Source: Deltaproteobacteria bacterium (GTDB lineage Bacteria > Desulfobacterota > Binatia > Binatales > Binataceae). Taken from it: a stretch of 64,000 nt of DNA. The DNA lies in assembly GCA_021831785.1 (NCBI GenBank), contig JAKBMB010000007.1, forward strand, positions 124,001-188,000. Reading direction: 5' to 3'. Each line of letters opens with the position of its first letter. Within the stretch, counting starts at the first letter, position 1. Positions 1 through 8,571 of this stretch are shown in pieces. The translations under genes were made by a program, and so were the position numbers. Under the pieces are notes generated by a model. The model was not told the DNA's origin and ran no database searches. It saw only the letters and a program-made list of their open reading frames with translations.

Positions 1-337
1 GCTGCTCGGCGGCGCGCAATTCGGGACGAATCTTAAGCTGATCGTCGATATCGATCCACGGGTTGCCGAAAAATTCGCCTGCGCGCAACTCGACCGTGAT
101 TTTTTCATCGGTGCTGGCCACGAAGCCGAATAAAATAACTTTGCGGTCGCCGAGGCGGTTGTCGAGAACCTGAGCGCGCGCCAACGGGAAATGGTTGTTG
201 ACCTGGAGATAGCCGGTGAGCGAGCGGCTTAGGGGTATGTTCTGGGAAAAATCATCCGCGTGCAGCGTTGACGGCGATAGCGTCAACCAGATACCGATCA
301 GCACGGCCCGCGCGAGCACACGCCCACTAGCCGCCAT
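1..337 (-). CDS. Secreted protein of unknown function, 3' part outside window
   Basis: The reverse strand opens with ATG at 335-337 and stays open to the window edge, giving the first 112 residues. The N-terminus is a plausible Sec signal: basic MAASGRVLARA, a hydrophobic stretch to about residue 20, and a likely cleavage after Ala near residue 27 (STLHA/DDF). The mature part is soluble-looking, with phrases such as SRSLTGYLQVNNHFPLARAQ and VILFGFVASTDEKITVEL. I do not recognise the family. It is divergent from the TolC-like gene at 725 and may share the 338-724 control region. The C-terminus lies outside the window. Confidence 0.6.
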   Translation of the reverse strand, partial: MAASGRVLARAVLIGIWLTLSPSTLHADDFSQNIPLSRSLTGYLQVNNHFPLARAQVLDNRLGDRKVILFGFVASTDEKITVELRAGEFFGNPWIDIDDQLKIRPELRAAEQ

Positions 338-724
338 CTTGGTCCACCTGACAATAGACTATGGCCAAGCGCAGATGCTTCGCAAGGGCCCGCTCATGCG
401 AAAGCGAAGCATGCGGCGCCAACCGCGCCGGGTCGCGGACGTTGAATAAAGCACCGCCTTCTTGCGTCTACCGGGAGCTTTGGCGCTCGCGCCGTAAAGC
501 AGACGTTATATAAGGACCGCGAAATTGCGTTTGCCGCTCTACTTGGTCCGATCTAGACCACCGGCTAGTGCTGGATTTGCGAGTCGGCTTATAAGGGATT
601 GCCGCGATTCATCGGCGGGCGCGGGCCGGCGCGACGATCCTCTTTGGTCGCTTCCCCGGCTTTAACCGGTTAGCGTAATCCTTCAACATTAACCACATTA
701 ACCACAGAGCGGAGAGATCCTCCT
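338..724. promoter_or_regulatory. Divergent control region with tandem ATTAACCAC repeat
   Basis: No convincing gene lies in this 387-base stretch between two divergent starts. It contains an inverted repeat with 9-bp arms ATGCTTCGC (375-383) and GCGAAGCAT (404-412). A perfect 9-bp tandem repeat ATTAACCAC spans 688-705, just upstream of the TolC-like start. GGAGAG at 711-716 is the probable ribosome binding site. I see no clear -35/-10 pair. The reverse complement of ATTAACC, GGTTAAT, also occurs twice before the tetR-emrAB operon at 38411 and 38443. Confidence 0.4.
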
Positions 725-2143
725 ATGGCAAAGTGTAAGGCAAAATTCTCGCTGTGGATTTTATCGGTTGGTTTGTTGATGTGCCTGTCAAGCGGGCCCG
801 GACCGGCAGCAACGGTCGACGAATACCCAATCACGCCCGGCGCCGAGTTAACGCTAAAGCAAGCCATACTAGTCGCGCTCAAGTACCACCCCAGGCGCAA
901 GCAAAGAATCTACGAGGCGAACGCGAGCCGCGAGAAAATCGGCGAGGCGCGCGCGCTGATGGGTCCGCAACTCCATGGCGTGGCGGAGGAAATCGGCGCG
1001 ACCAACAATCCCGTCGGCAACACCGAGTACATCGCGTATCCCTTTTATAATATGCCGACGATTCACGCGGATAACTTTTCGCGCGGGGCGCAGGAGCGCA
1101 ACGGCAATCAGTTCGCCTGGTACAACAACTTCTTGGGCGGCTATTCACTGGACCAGTTCTTATTCGACTTCGGCCGCCATCGCGGCTTCGTCAAGCAGCG
1201 CGAGTTCGAGGCCCAGGCCGCCGAGTACCGGCAGAGACTGACCGATCTGAACCTGATCTTCGAGGTCTCCCGCCGCTATTTCGCGCTGCTTAGAGCCAAA
1301 CAGATGGTGCGCGTCTACGAAAAGGCGATCGAGCAGCGCCGGTTTCACCTCCATGAAGCCCAGGTCAAGGCGGCGGCCAAACTCAGGCCCGACGTGGACA
1401 TCTATGCTACCGAGGCGGAGCTGCAGCGCGCCCAGCTTCATATGGTTGACGCGCGCTACGCGGTCGCGGACGCCAAAGTGGCGCTCGATAACGCGATGGG
1501 CTTAAGCGACCTCGCGCCGAGCTACGAACCGGCCGACATACTCACCTACGGAAAGATCAGCGATACGATGAGAGGGTTGCTGCAACTTGCCTACCGCACT
1601 CGACCCGACATCAAAATGTTCCAGGCGCTGATCGAGGCAATGGGCGCTCAGATAGTTCAATATCGAAGCGATTATTTTCCGAGCGCGGGCGTCTTCTCGG
1701 AGTCAACCACGATGGGTACGGCAATCTCGATGCCTGCCAATAACTGGGCTCTTGGCCTGGTCGTACACTGGCCCATCTTCAACAGCTTTTTGACTACGCA
1801 CCAGTTACAGGCGGCTAAGTTGAGTCAGAAAGCGATTGAGTACGGTCTTGCCGATCTCAACCAGATCGTCATCTACCAAGTCAAGACTTCGTTTCTGAAC
1901 TGGCAGGCCTCGGTCGAGCGCATCGACCGCGCCGAGAAGGCGCTGGCCGCCTCGCGCGTGGAGCTTGAGCTAGTCGAAAAACGCTACGAGGCCGGACTCA
2001 CCAATATCGTCTTTCTCGAGGACTCCGAACGCCATTACACCGACGACGACGCCCGCTATGCCGACTCGCTGTACGACTTCTCGTACGCCAAGGCGCAAGT
2101 GGACCACGCCACCGGCCGCGCCCTGGAAATCGAGGGCCGCTAA
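725..2143 (+). CDS. TolC-family outer membrane efflux protein
   Basis: A 472-residue protein with a Sec signal (hydrophobic LWILSVGLLMCLSS, about residues 11-24) and two outer membrane efflux protein repeats, as in TolC, OprM and AggA-type proteins. The middle is rich in long amphipathic helices, for example around residues 190-260 (RVYEKAIEQRRFHLHEAQ) and 385-440. There is no lipobox Cys at the signal cleavage site, so it is TolC-like rather than OprM-like. It would form the outer-membrane duct of a tripartite exporter or type I system. No pump is adjacent; the EmrA/EmrB pair at 39-42 kb is the only partner candidate in this window. GGAGAG lies nine bases before the ATG. Confidence 0.9.
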   Translation: MAKCKAKFSLWILSVGLLMCLSSGPGPAATVDEYPITPGAELTLKQAILVALKYHPRRKQRIYEANASREKIGEARALMGPQLHGVAEEIGATNNPVGNTEYIAYPFYNMPTIHADNFSRGAQERNGNQFAWYNNFLGGYSLDQFLFDFGRHRGFVKQREFEAQAAEYRQRLTDLNLIFEVSRRYFALLRAKQMVRVYEKAIEQRRFHLHEAQVKAAAKLRPDVDIYATEAELQRAQLHMVDARYAVADAKVALDNAMGLSDLAPSYEPADILTYGKISDTMRGLLQLAYRTRPDIKMFQALIEAMGAQIVQYRSDYFPSAGVFSESTTMGTAISMPANNWALGLVVHWPIFNSFLTTHQLQAAKLSQKAIEYGLADLNQIVIYQVKTSFLNWQASVERIDRAEKALAASRVELELVEKRYEAGLTNIVFLEDSERHYTDDDARYADSLYDFSYAKAQVDHATGRALEIEGR

Positions 2144-2315
2144 GCCGCGGCGCGGGACTTACGCTCGGCTCGCGCGGGCGCAGCTTGAGTCGCCAGCCAC
2201 TTGCAACCCAGGGATGGGGCGCGGGCGCGACGACCGGCACTCTGAACAGGCGCCGGCGCGTTCTACTCGACGCCGACGCGGCGCTAAGCAATGCGCGCTT
2301 TGTCGGCCGGCCGCG

Positions 2316-2693
2316 CTACTGGACCGTCGCGGCGCGATCGATGCGGTTGAGACCGTTGGTCTCGAACACGTAATGCGGCTTGCCAGGCTCGGCGTAAATG
2401 AACATTTTGCCGCCGGTGTTCGGAAACGGGATGACCTGGGAGGGCGGTCCCAGCTCCTTGAACAGATCGCCCGGCCCCTTGCCGATAAACCGCTTGGCCG
2501 GGTCGTCGGTTGGAACAAAGACATCCGGCGGCTGGCTCTGGCCGTGGGGGGTGTTCACCCAGTAGGAAGCCGGATTCTGTCCGCCGCAGGCCCAGAATAA
2601 TCCGCCGGCCGCAAACAAACCGGATATGATAGCGCCCAGTTCGATCGCGCTCCGGACGAGTCCGCGCCTCAGCTCTTCTTGATTAGTATCCAT
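2316..2693 (-). CDS. Small membrane-anchored BamE/SmpA-like protein, copy A
   Basis: A 125-residue protein with one hydrophobic segment (about residues 17-35, ELGAIISGLFAAGGLFWACG), a variable linker, then a compact domain from about 60 on: FIGKGPGDLFKELGPPSQV, GGKMFIYAEPG, HYVFETNGLNRID. The LGPP turn followed by a G-x-x-x-x-Y strand resembles SmpA/OmlA/BamE folds, which is inference from pattern only. It is a tandem paralogue of the gene at 2742-3134, 48 bases upstream on the same strand; the soluble domains are alike and the N-termini diverge. Both lie downstream of the porin and may be co-transcribed with it. Function unknown. Confidence 0.7.
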   Translation of the reverse strand: MDTNQEELRRGLVRSAIELGAIISGLFAAGGLFWACGGQNPASYWVNTPHGQSQPPDVFVPTDDPAKRFIGKGPGDLFKELGPPSQVIPFPNTGGKMFIYAEPGKPHYVFETNGLNRIDRAATVQ

Positions 2694-2741
2694 AATCGCT
2701 CGGTTTTACGCCTCCGGCGGCAATCCCTTCGCCACGTCAAC

Positions 2742-3134
2742 TTACTCGACGGTCACCGCCAAGTCGATTCGGTTCGTGCCGCCGGTTTCGAACACATAGC
2801 GCGCGCCGGGCCTGGCATAGACGTAGATCTTGCCGCCGGTAACGTCAGACGGCATGACTTTCGTCGGCGGACCAAGCTCTCTTATAAGCTCGGCAGGTCC
2901 TTTGCCGAGGAACCTTCTGACCGGATCGTCCGCCGGCGCGCCGATGCCTGCGGTGTTGCCCGATTTGGCCTGCGCCGCGCCGGCGGAAACGCCCGCGGGT
3001 GGCGGCGGATTCTGCGCGTTACAGCTCCAAAGCAATCCGCCGGCGACCACGCCGAGCACTATCGCGGCGGGCCGCGCCTTGCGCGGCTTGGATTGACTGC
3101 GGAGCCATTTCTTCGGTTTCGTTTTCCCCATCAT
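2742..3134 (-). CDS. Small membrane-anchored BamE/SmpA-like protein, copy B
   Basis: A 130-residue paralogue of the 2316-2693 protein. A basic N-terminus (KTKPKKWLRSQSKPRKARP) is followed by a hydrophobic segment near residues 24-38 (IVLGVVAGGLLWSC), a Gly/Ala linker, then FLGKGPAELIRELGPPTKV, GGKIYVYARPG and RYVFETGGTNRIDLAV. The C-terminal halves of copies A and B match closely, including DDP-RF-GKGP, LGPP and FET-G-NRID. The stop is 48 bases before copy A, and the porin ends 125 bases upstream. The shared domain suggests a periplasmic module anchored in the inner membrane or by lipid. No specific role can be assigned. Confidence 0.7.
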   Translation of the reverse strand: MMGKTKPKKWLRSQSKPRKARPAAIVLGVVAGGLLWSCNAQNPPPPAGVSAGAAQAKSGNTAGIGAPADDPVRRFLGKGPAELIRELGPPTKVMPSDVTGGKIYVYARPGARYVFETGGTNRIDLAVTVE

Positions 3135-3258
3135 CTCATTTCACCCAACCGCTCGACCGCGCGGGCAGCGCGCCTTGGCAGATTGCCCTAGACGCGCCGC
3201 CCGCGCTTCCCCATCATCTGTGCGGCCGTTCCCGTTCGGCGCTGTTCGCCCGCCGTTG

Positions 3259-4959
3259 CTAGAAGGCGTATTCGAAGTTGAGCATAACGGTCTGCTGGTC
3301 GGGAGCAACGGCGTAGGGAACCGTGCTGCCCGTGAACCCCGTGGGCGCGGTCCATCCGAAAGTCTGTGCGTAAGACACCGGAAAGGCCATCTGCTTGTGG
3401 TAGTAAAGAATTGACTGGTAATCAAGCGCGATTCTTACGTACTCGTTGTATTGATAGCTGATGCCGGCCACCAGCCGGATAAAGTCAAACGGATCCACCT
3501 TCACGTTGGTCGCGGGCAACCATTGCTCGGCCCACCCGAACAAGGTGAAGGGGGTATCGCCGAGAACATAGTGGCCAAAAACGTTTAGACCTTGTTGGTA
3601 GGAGCGCCCGTTGTTCATCAACGCATTCGAGAGGTTAGCCCACGCGGCTTGATTCAACACGATGTAAGACGGGACCTCAGTCGACGGTTCCACGCCGAAT
3701 ATCTGCGCTGGTCCCGAAGCGGAGAACTGGTTTCCTGGCGACCAGGCGTTACGCCCCCAGTCATACTCAAACGCGATTTGCCAAGTGTCGGTCGTGTAAT
3801 GGACGATCTCCGCCAGACGCATGATTTCGCTCTGCGGTCCCTTGAGATCGGCTGGTAGGTTCATGAGATCAGGCGTCACGTTTCCCCAACCCCAGTCGTA
3901 AAAGGTGGTTATGCCGAGACCGTCATACCTCCAGCGCGCCCCGAACGGGTAGACAGAGACCCGCGCCATAGCTTCTTTGGTGTCCGCTTGTTCCAAAGCA
4001 TGAAAGCTGCCTTCGTCGAAGACTCCGACGTTATAATCGATGTATTGAAGTCTTTGCTCTCCGAACCGAATCGGCCCCTGCAGCGTAATCCCCGGAAAGG
4101 TTGACGCCATACTCATGTTCCAGGTGACGAGGTTGACGTAACGAAAGCCGTACAGGTCTTCTTCCCAGGGCACCAGCGGCTCCGGCTGCTGACCAACGAT
4201 CAGGCTATCGTCGCTGAGCGCATCAACGCCCTGGAAGATTTTCGTGTACTGCATGTAGCCGTACTTGAGCCGCCATGAGTAGTTGCCGCTCACGGTCTGG
4301 CCAAACCCGCCGAGCGCGCCATAACCCTGGTTGGTGGCTCCCCCGAGCTGGCGGTAGAGGTTGGGCGTAATGCGCAAAATCCAGTCGTCGGTCGGGTTGA
4401 AGAAGGCGTTAATATAAGAGCGCGTGATGTCGATGGAGTTGTAACCGCCATTTCCAGGCCCGGGCGGGTTGATCTGGGTCAGGAGCTGGGGACCATAGGA
4501 AGTGTGGGGATACCATGCCCAGTCAGCCCAGAACTGGGCACCGATATACATCCGGCTGCCGAACGTGTCGACGTAATGCTGCCAGGCCGGCACCATCTGT
4601 GTGACTTGGTCGGCCGTCTTCTGAGCGTTGGCTTCCAGCTTCTGGGTCTTGGCCTCGAGCGCCTGCTGGCGCTGCTCGACCTGCTGCAACTGCTGTTGCT
4701 GTTGCGCTGGCGGTTGCGGCGGCTTTGCTAGAGCGGCGCCGAGCGCGCTCACCGGGAGCGAGACCGGCACCCGCCCGGGACCTGGTTTGATGAAGAGCTG
4801 GCCCGTGTTCGGATCCACAAACAGGTGGAGCTCTCCACTTGACCCAGGCCCTCCGCCGCCGGAGGCCACCTGGGCAAACAGGCGCGGAGTCCATAACAGC
4901 GTCAGCAAAACTGTGGCCGCGGCAAAGGCTCTAGCTCCGAACGATACTTTGAGTCTCAT
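3259..4959 (-). CDS. Outer membrane porin with N-terminal coiled coil
   Basis: A 566-residue protein. The ATG at 4957-4959 is preceded by AAGGAG at good spacing and starts a Sec signal (FGARAFAAATVLLTLLWT, cleavage near FAQ/VAS); the open frame extends further upstream without a better start. A short LFVDPNTGQLFIKPG segment and a Gln-rich coiled coil (about residues 90-140) precede a long barrel region rich in aromatic, alternating strands. The protein ends in ...FEYAF, the C-terminal Phe typical of beta-barrel proteins. The coiled coil plus barrel layout recalls OprP/OprO or trimeric porins with a periplasmic clamp. Proximity to the orphan pstS hints at phosphate but does not prove it. Confidence 0.8.
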   Translation of the reverse strand: MRLKVSFGARAFAAATVLLTLLWTPRLFAQVASGGGGPGSSGELHLFVDPNTGQLFIKPGPGRVPVSLPVSALGAALAKPPQPPAQQQQQLQQVEQRQQALEAKTQKLEANAQKTADQVTQMVPAWQHYVDTFGSRMYIGAQFWADWAWYPHTSYGPQLLTQINPPGPGNGGYNSIDITRSYINAFFNPTDDWILRITPNLYRQLGGATNQGYGALGGFGQTVSGNYSWRLKYGYMQYTKIFQGVDALSDDSLIVGQQPEPLVPWEEDLYGFRYVNLVTWNMSMASTFPGITLQGPIRFGEQRLQYIDYNVGVFDEGSFHALEQADTKEAMARVSVYPFGARWRYDGLGITTFYDWGWGNVTPDLMNLPADLKGPQSEIMRLAEIVHYTTDTWQIAFEYDWGRNAWSPGNQFSASGPAQIFGVEPSTEVPSYIVLNQAAWANLSNALMNNGRSYQQGLNVFGHYVLGDTPFTLFGWAEQWLPATNVKVDPFDFIRLVAGISYQYNEYVRIALDYQSILYYHKQMAFPVSYAQTFGWTAPTGFTGSTVPYAVAPDQQTVMLNFEYAF

Positions 4960-5088
4960 CCCATCTCCTTTCCGTTGCGGACGGATTTCCTCAAAGAGCT
5001 GGTTTGTTTTGCTCTCCGTCTGCTGGCGCACCCAGACCTCTACGTGCAGGCGCACCTCAGCCTATGCGAGCCCCGCCGCCTCGCTGTT

Positions 5089-5123
5089 CCCACCTGCGCC
5101 GAGCTTTCCTCGGCGCAGGTGGG
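5089..5123. terminator. Perfect 15-bp hairpin between lipoprotein and porin genes
   Basis: The arms CCCACCTGCGCCGAG (5089-5103) and CTCGGCGCAGGTGGG (5109-5123) pair perfectly around a five-base loop. The hairpin lies after the lipoprotein stop (5172) and before the porin start (4959), both on the reverse strand. No U-run follows on either strand, so it may be a stem-only terminator, a processing site or an mRNA stabiliser rather than a classic intrinsic terminator. Confidence 0.5.
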
Positions 5124-5171
5124 CTCGAAAACTTATCGAAGACCTAGGATTAGTCGGCTACTACAAAGGCA

Positions 5172-5564
5172 CTACATTTTAGAGCTGGCGCTCGTGCCTG
5201 CCGTGGAATTGGCGTTGGCGCTTGAGTTGCCCTGACCGTTGGCCGCTCCGCCGGAATTGGTGGCTGGCTTCTTGCTGGCGTCCTCGCGGGCCTTCTGTCG
5301 GCGAGCCTCTTCTCTAAGTCGCGCAAGTTTATGCTCGGAGTAAACTTTTCCGTTGCATGCGTAGAGCACCGGGCTCGAGATAGTTACGAGCGCGCAGTGC
5401 GAGACGTCTGGCGCCACCACGCTCTTCTCAGGCGGATCCGCTGCCGCGAGCTTCATTGCGTTGCCCTGGTTTGAGGTCGTGGAACAGCCGCTGGCGGCGA
5501 TAAGTGCCAGCGAAAAAGTGCAGAGTCCCATCGTCCGCGTTAGACTTCTCATAAGTGCTTTCAT
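5172..5564 (-). CDS. Small lipoprotein with Ser/Asn/Ala-rich tail
   Basis: A 130-residue protein with a lipoprotein signal: basic start, hydrophobic TFSLALIAA, lipobox AASGC with Cys at about residue 27. The mature part has a short conserved-looking patch (VAPDVSHCALVTISSPVLYACNG) with two Cys residues, then a charged helix (KLARLREEARRQKAREDASKK) and a low-complexity Asn/Ser/Ala/Gly tail. ATG at 5564 sits directly on GGGAG, so the in-frame ATG at 5549 is an alternative start. Probably a periplasmic outer-membrane lipoprotein. The family is not recognised. Confidence 0.65.
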   Translation of the reverse strand: MKALMRSLTRTMGLCTFSLALIAASGCSTTSNQGNAMKLAAADPPEKSVVAPDVSHCALVTISSPVLYACNGKVYSEHKLARLREEARRQKAREDASKKPATNSGGAANGQGNSSANANSTAGTSASSKM

Positions 5565-5964
5565 CTCCCTAGGTTTCTATTCGTCAAGGGCATGCCGGTC
5601 GCTCCCATGTCCACTGCCCGCTGTGTGTGAAGGCTGCATTTCTATGCACAGCTTTATGCACACGCTGTTGATAATTACTTCGGTTCACTCGAATTAGGCG
5701 CCCTCTACCTTTTGGTTGCCGCTTTACCGACATGACTTACTTCGAGGCTTAGAGATAACGCGGACGAGTTAACTGGGAATGAGTGCCTTATTAACGTCAT
5801 GTGAAATAACCGTCGCCGCTATACCGTCCGATATTTCTAAATGGCCTCAACCCTAGCTGTCCAACTTATCCTTGCGCGTTTCTCGCCGTACGCGCCTAGC
5901 ATCGCGGAATGCGCCTTGAACCTGTGATAATCGCTGCGACTGCGCATATTCGGTAGGCGTGGGG
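5565..5964. other. Non-coding, AT-richer spacer upstream of the lipoprotein gene
   Basis: I see no supportable gene in these 400 bases. TATGCACA occurs twice (5643-5650 and 5655-5662), 12 bp apart and about 80-100 bases upstream of the lipoprotein start, which could be a regulator site. The rest is noticeably less GC-rich than neighbouring DNA. The far end follows the pstS stop. Confidence 0.4.
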
Positions 5965-7005
5965 CTATGGAGCAGGAAGTTGAATGGCCTTGATTTGCGC
6001 GTCTTCCAGAGCAACTACCTGCGCGGGCAGCGGGGCATAAAAGAGCGGTGCGGCGTAGCGCTGGCCGTCATGAAGCGCCCATCTGAGGAAACCCACGATC
6101 GCTTTCCCCTTGGCGAGGTTGGTCTGGCGCTGGTAAACGAGCAGGTAGGTATAGGACGAGATCGGGTAGGAAACCTCGCCGCCGGCGTCGATGATCGAGA
6201 CGCGAAGGTCCACCGGCATCTGGGCGACGCTGTTGGCGGCGGCGGCGCTAACGCTATCGAGGCTCGGCATGACCCAGTTGCCGTCGCGATTTCTGACCTC
6301 GGCGACCGGGAGCTTGTTGCCGAGCGCGTAGGTCAACTCAACGTAACCGATCGCTCCCGCGGTTTGCTTGACGAGCGCAGTGACGCCTTCGTTTCCTTTG
6401 CCGCCCAACCCAACCGGCCAACGTAAGGAGGTGGAGCGACCGACCTGCTTTTGCCACTGCGGGCTTATCTTCGACAGGTAGTCGGCAAAGATATAGGTAG
6501 TGCCGCTACCGTCGGAGCGATGGCAGACGACAAGATCAGCCGCAGGAAGTTTCAGGGTAGGATTTATGCGGGCGATCGCCGGGTCGTTCCACTTGGTGAT
6601 TTTTCCCAGATAGATGTCGGCGATGACTGTTCCGGTCAGGCGCAGCTTGGCGCCGGCTTCCGGCAGGTTATAAGTAATCACGTCAGCGCCGAGCACGGTC
6701 GGGAAATGAAGTATCCTGCCGGGCGCGTTCTTTAGCTGCTCGTCGGTCATCGGCGCGTCGGATGCGCCCATATCGACAATCCGGTTGATTAGCTGCCTGA
6801 TTCCTCCGCCGGAGCCTATCGACTGGTAGTTGAACTCCACGCCATGGTCGAGGTCGGCATATACCGCGAACCATTTGGACTGCAACGGGTAAACGAACGT
6901 CGAACCGGCGGCATTGATCAAAAGCGCTGCTAAGCCGCCGGCATGCCAGGCGAATGCCACGATTATCGCTATGGTCGGTAGTAAGAGCTTCCTCGCACAC
7001 GGCAT
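5965..7005 (-). CDS. pstS: Phosphate ABC transporter substrate-binding protein PstS
   Basis: A 346-residue periplasmic phosphate-binding protein. It has a signal peptide (LLLPTIAIIVAFAWHAGGLA), then the family's opening GSTFVYPLQSKWFAVY and the ligand loops QSIGSGGGIRQL, MGASDAPMT and HRSDGSGTTYIFADYLSK. In the PstS family these backbone and side chains cradle dehydrated phosphate. The length is normal. AGGAGG lies about 15 bases upstream of the ATG, which is long. No pstC, pstA, pstB or phoU is nearby, so it is an orphan here. Near-identical 11-bp-spaced repeats lie at 7173-7191. Confidence 0.93.
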   Translation of the reverse strand: MPCARKLLLPTIAIIVAFAWHAGGLAALLINAAGSTFVYPLQSKWFAVYADLDHGVEFNYQSIGSGGGIRQLINRIVDMGASDAPMTDEQLKNAPGRILHFPTVLGADVITYNLPEAGAKLRLTGTVIADIYLGKITKWNDPAIARINPTLKLPAADLVVCHRSDGSGTTYIFADYLSKISPQWQKQVGRSTSLRWPVGLGGKGNEGVTALVKQTAGAIGYVELTYALGNKLPVAEVRNRDGNWVMPSLDSVSAAAANSVAQMPVDLRVSIIDAGGEVSYPISSYTYLLVYQRQTNLAKGKAIVGFLRWALHDGQRYAAPLFYAPLPAQVVALEDAQIKAIQLPAP

Positions 7006-7305
7006 CGCGAACCGATGGCTCCTCCTTTTTGGCCTTACCCGGGGCCGTTGCAGCCTTGCTCATGGCCGTCACGGCGCCCCTGGCCGCAGGTGTAAACGTT
7101 ATTTCCTGCCCAAATCCTAGATGGCTGGCGTTGCCGCCGCTTTACTCATTGATGAAAAGCTGCTCAGGGATTTGTTAACGAAATGTTACGAAAGCGAGGA
7201 GGGACGCCGAGTTCAGAAAAAGTCTAGCGCGGGCGGGGCGCGACCTTCGCCAGACCGCCAGGTGCACAATCAGGGGTAGCGCCGCGCGGGATCGCCAGGA
7301 CCTGT
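7006..7305. promoter_or_regulatory. Leader of pstS with 11-bp-phased repeat
   Basis: No gene is supported in these 300 bases. The repeats TGTTAACGA (7173-7181) and TGTTACGA (7184-7191) are spaced 11 bp apart, the spacing of Pho boxes in which two short direct repeats are bound by a PhoB dimer. Their orientation is opposite to the usual one relative to pstS, so this is only a candidate operator. The site is about 170 bases before the pstS start. Confidence 0.3.
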
Positions 7306-8247
7306 CTAGCCAGCGCCGCCCTCGTCGTCAACGCGAAAGTGCTCGTCGCGAGCACAGTCAGCGCGAAGCTCGCGCGCCGGCATCGGATGCGCTGCGAACA
7401 ACTGCGAAAGCCACGCGGCCGCTTCAGGATAATCGCGGCAATCCAGCACAAATTCCTGCCCTGGGGCTGTCGTGCGCAGCAGCACGTGCTGTCGCTGCAT
7501 AGTCCAGCGAGCCGGCGCTTCATGGTACGAGAGCGGCTTGCGCGCCGCTTGGGGATGAAACCAGGGTGGCAGCCGCCACACGCTGCGCGAATAGCCCGGC
7601 GCGCTCAGGCAAAGCTCCTCGCGCAGCCGCGGGAAGACGCCGCCGCCGCGCAGCGCCTTGGCGGCGGCGGGCAGGCCTAGCTCAGAGGCGGCCACGTATA
7701 GCGTGTTATGCTTGCGCGCGCGGCGCGAATTTAGATGCGGATGGTACGCGGCCCAGGCCAAATGTTTGGGCGGCTCGCCGTCTACGCGCCAGATCTCGCC
7801 AACCTTAAGCCAGCCGAAGATCGCGTGGCAGTCAGGGGCGTCGCGCCGGTAGCGCCATCCGTCTTCGGCCGGCTCGACTTGCCGGAACCATCCGAAGAAG
7901 AGGAAGAGATCGCCGACGGTTACGCCGGCGCGGGCGAGATGGGCCTGCGCGGCTCCGGCCTGACCAAAAAGCGGCCGCCATTTTGGCGGGCGCGGACGCA
8001 GCGCGCCCTTATCCAGGTCCGGGTCCAGATGAGCCCGGTGGCCGGCGCGCACCCTTCGCCGCGACAGAGTCGCCACCAAAGCCCCGAGCGAATGGTGCTT
8101 GGAGGCAAGATCGCGGTATGAGATTTTGCCGCCCACATCCGGAATCGGGAGCGAGAGGTAGCTGCCATCGGGAAAAATCGGGCTGGGTACGCCGCCGTGC
8201 GCCGCGTCAAAGCCTTTGCGGCTAAAGATTAATCGCACGCCCGGCAC
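7306..8247 (-). CDS. Nucleotide modification-associated domain 3 (Nmad3) protein
   Basis: A 313-residue protein starting at GTG (8247, or GTG 8238). The N-terminus reads IFSRKGFDAAHGGVPSPIFP followed by LSLPIPD. This is the signature opening of the Nmad3 family, proteins first noticed by Iyer, Aravind and colleagues beside DNA base-modification and DNA-processing genes in phages and bacteria. Later landmarks are HLDPDLDKG (about residues 71-79), FLFFGWFRQVE and IFGWLKVGEIW. Catalytic function is not established; a role in modified nucleotide or nucleic acid metabolism is inferred in the literature. Here it stands alone, with no methylase, glycosylase or phage gene beside it, so chromosomal housekeeping is possible. 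Confidence 0.8.
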   Translation of the reverse strand: MPGVRLIFSRKGFDAAHGGVPSPIFPDGSYLSLPIPDVGGKISYRDLASKHHSLGALVATLSRRRVRAGHRAHLDPDLDKGALRPRPPKWRPLFGQAGAAQAHLARAGVTVGDLFLFFGWFRQVEPAEDGWRYRRDAPDCHAIFGWLKVGEIWRVDGEPPKHLAWAAYHPHLNSRRARKHNTLYVAASELGLPAAAKALRGGGVFPRLREELCLSAPGYSRSVWRLPPWFHPQAARKPLSYHEAPARWTMQRQHVLLRTTAPGQEFVLDCRDYPEAAAWLSQLFAAHPMPARELRADCARDEHFRVDDEGGAG

Positions 8248-8571
8248 CGACTACGATAACTAGGCCCCGGGGCTATCAGAAGCGCGACGCGGCCCGATCT
8301 GCCGTCGGCGTGACAGCGTCGGGATGGTTTTGAGCGTGCGGGCACGGCGATCGCCGCAGCACGAGACGGCTCTAGCGACCGAATCAACTCATGGCCAGGC
8401 GAGCTGCGCTTCTTATAAACGCGGGGGTTGGCACCACCCCTGGGGGATCCATTGCGCTGCTGAGGATTTTGCGCTCGTTAGAGCGCGAAAAACAGGGGCC
8501 ACTCTCCCTGGGACGGCTGGGTCTCGATAATTTAAGCAGGCCGTACGAGCGATAATTACGGCAAGTGTCCG
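8248..8571. other. Non-coding spacer
   Basis: Nothing coding is supported in these 324 bases. Small inverted repeats occur, such as GCGCTCGTTAGAGCGC near 8470, and a G-rich/C-rich imperfect hairpin lies around 8424-8447. They might end or control the flanking reverse-strand genes, but I see no canonical terminator or promoter. Confidence 0.35.

Noticed and set aside
6683-7072. 129-codon reverse frame overlapping pstS
   Set aside because: Mostly a shifted reading of pstS; the Lys/Glu-rich start comes from the Shine-Dalgarno region.
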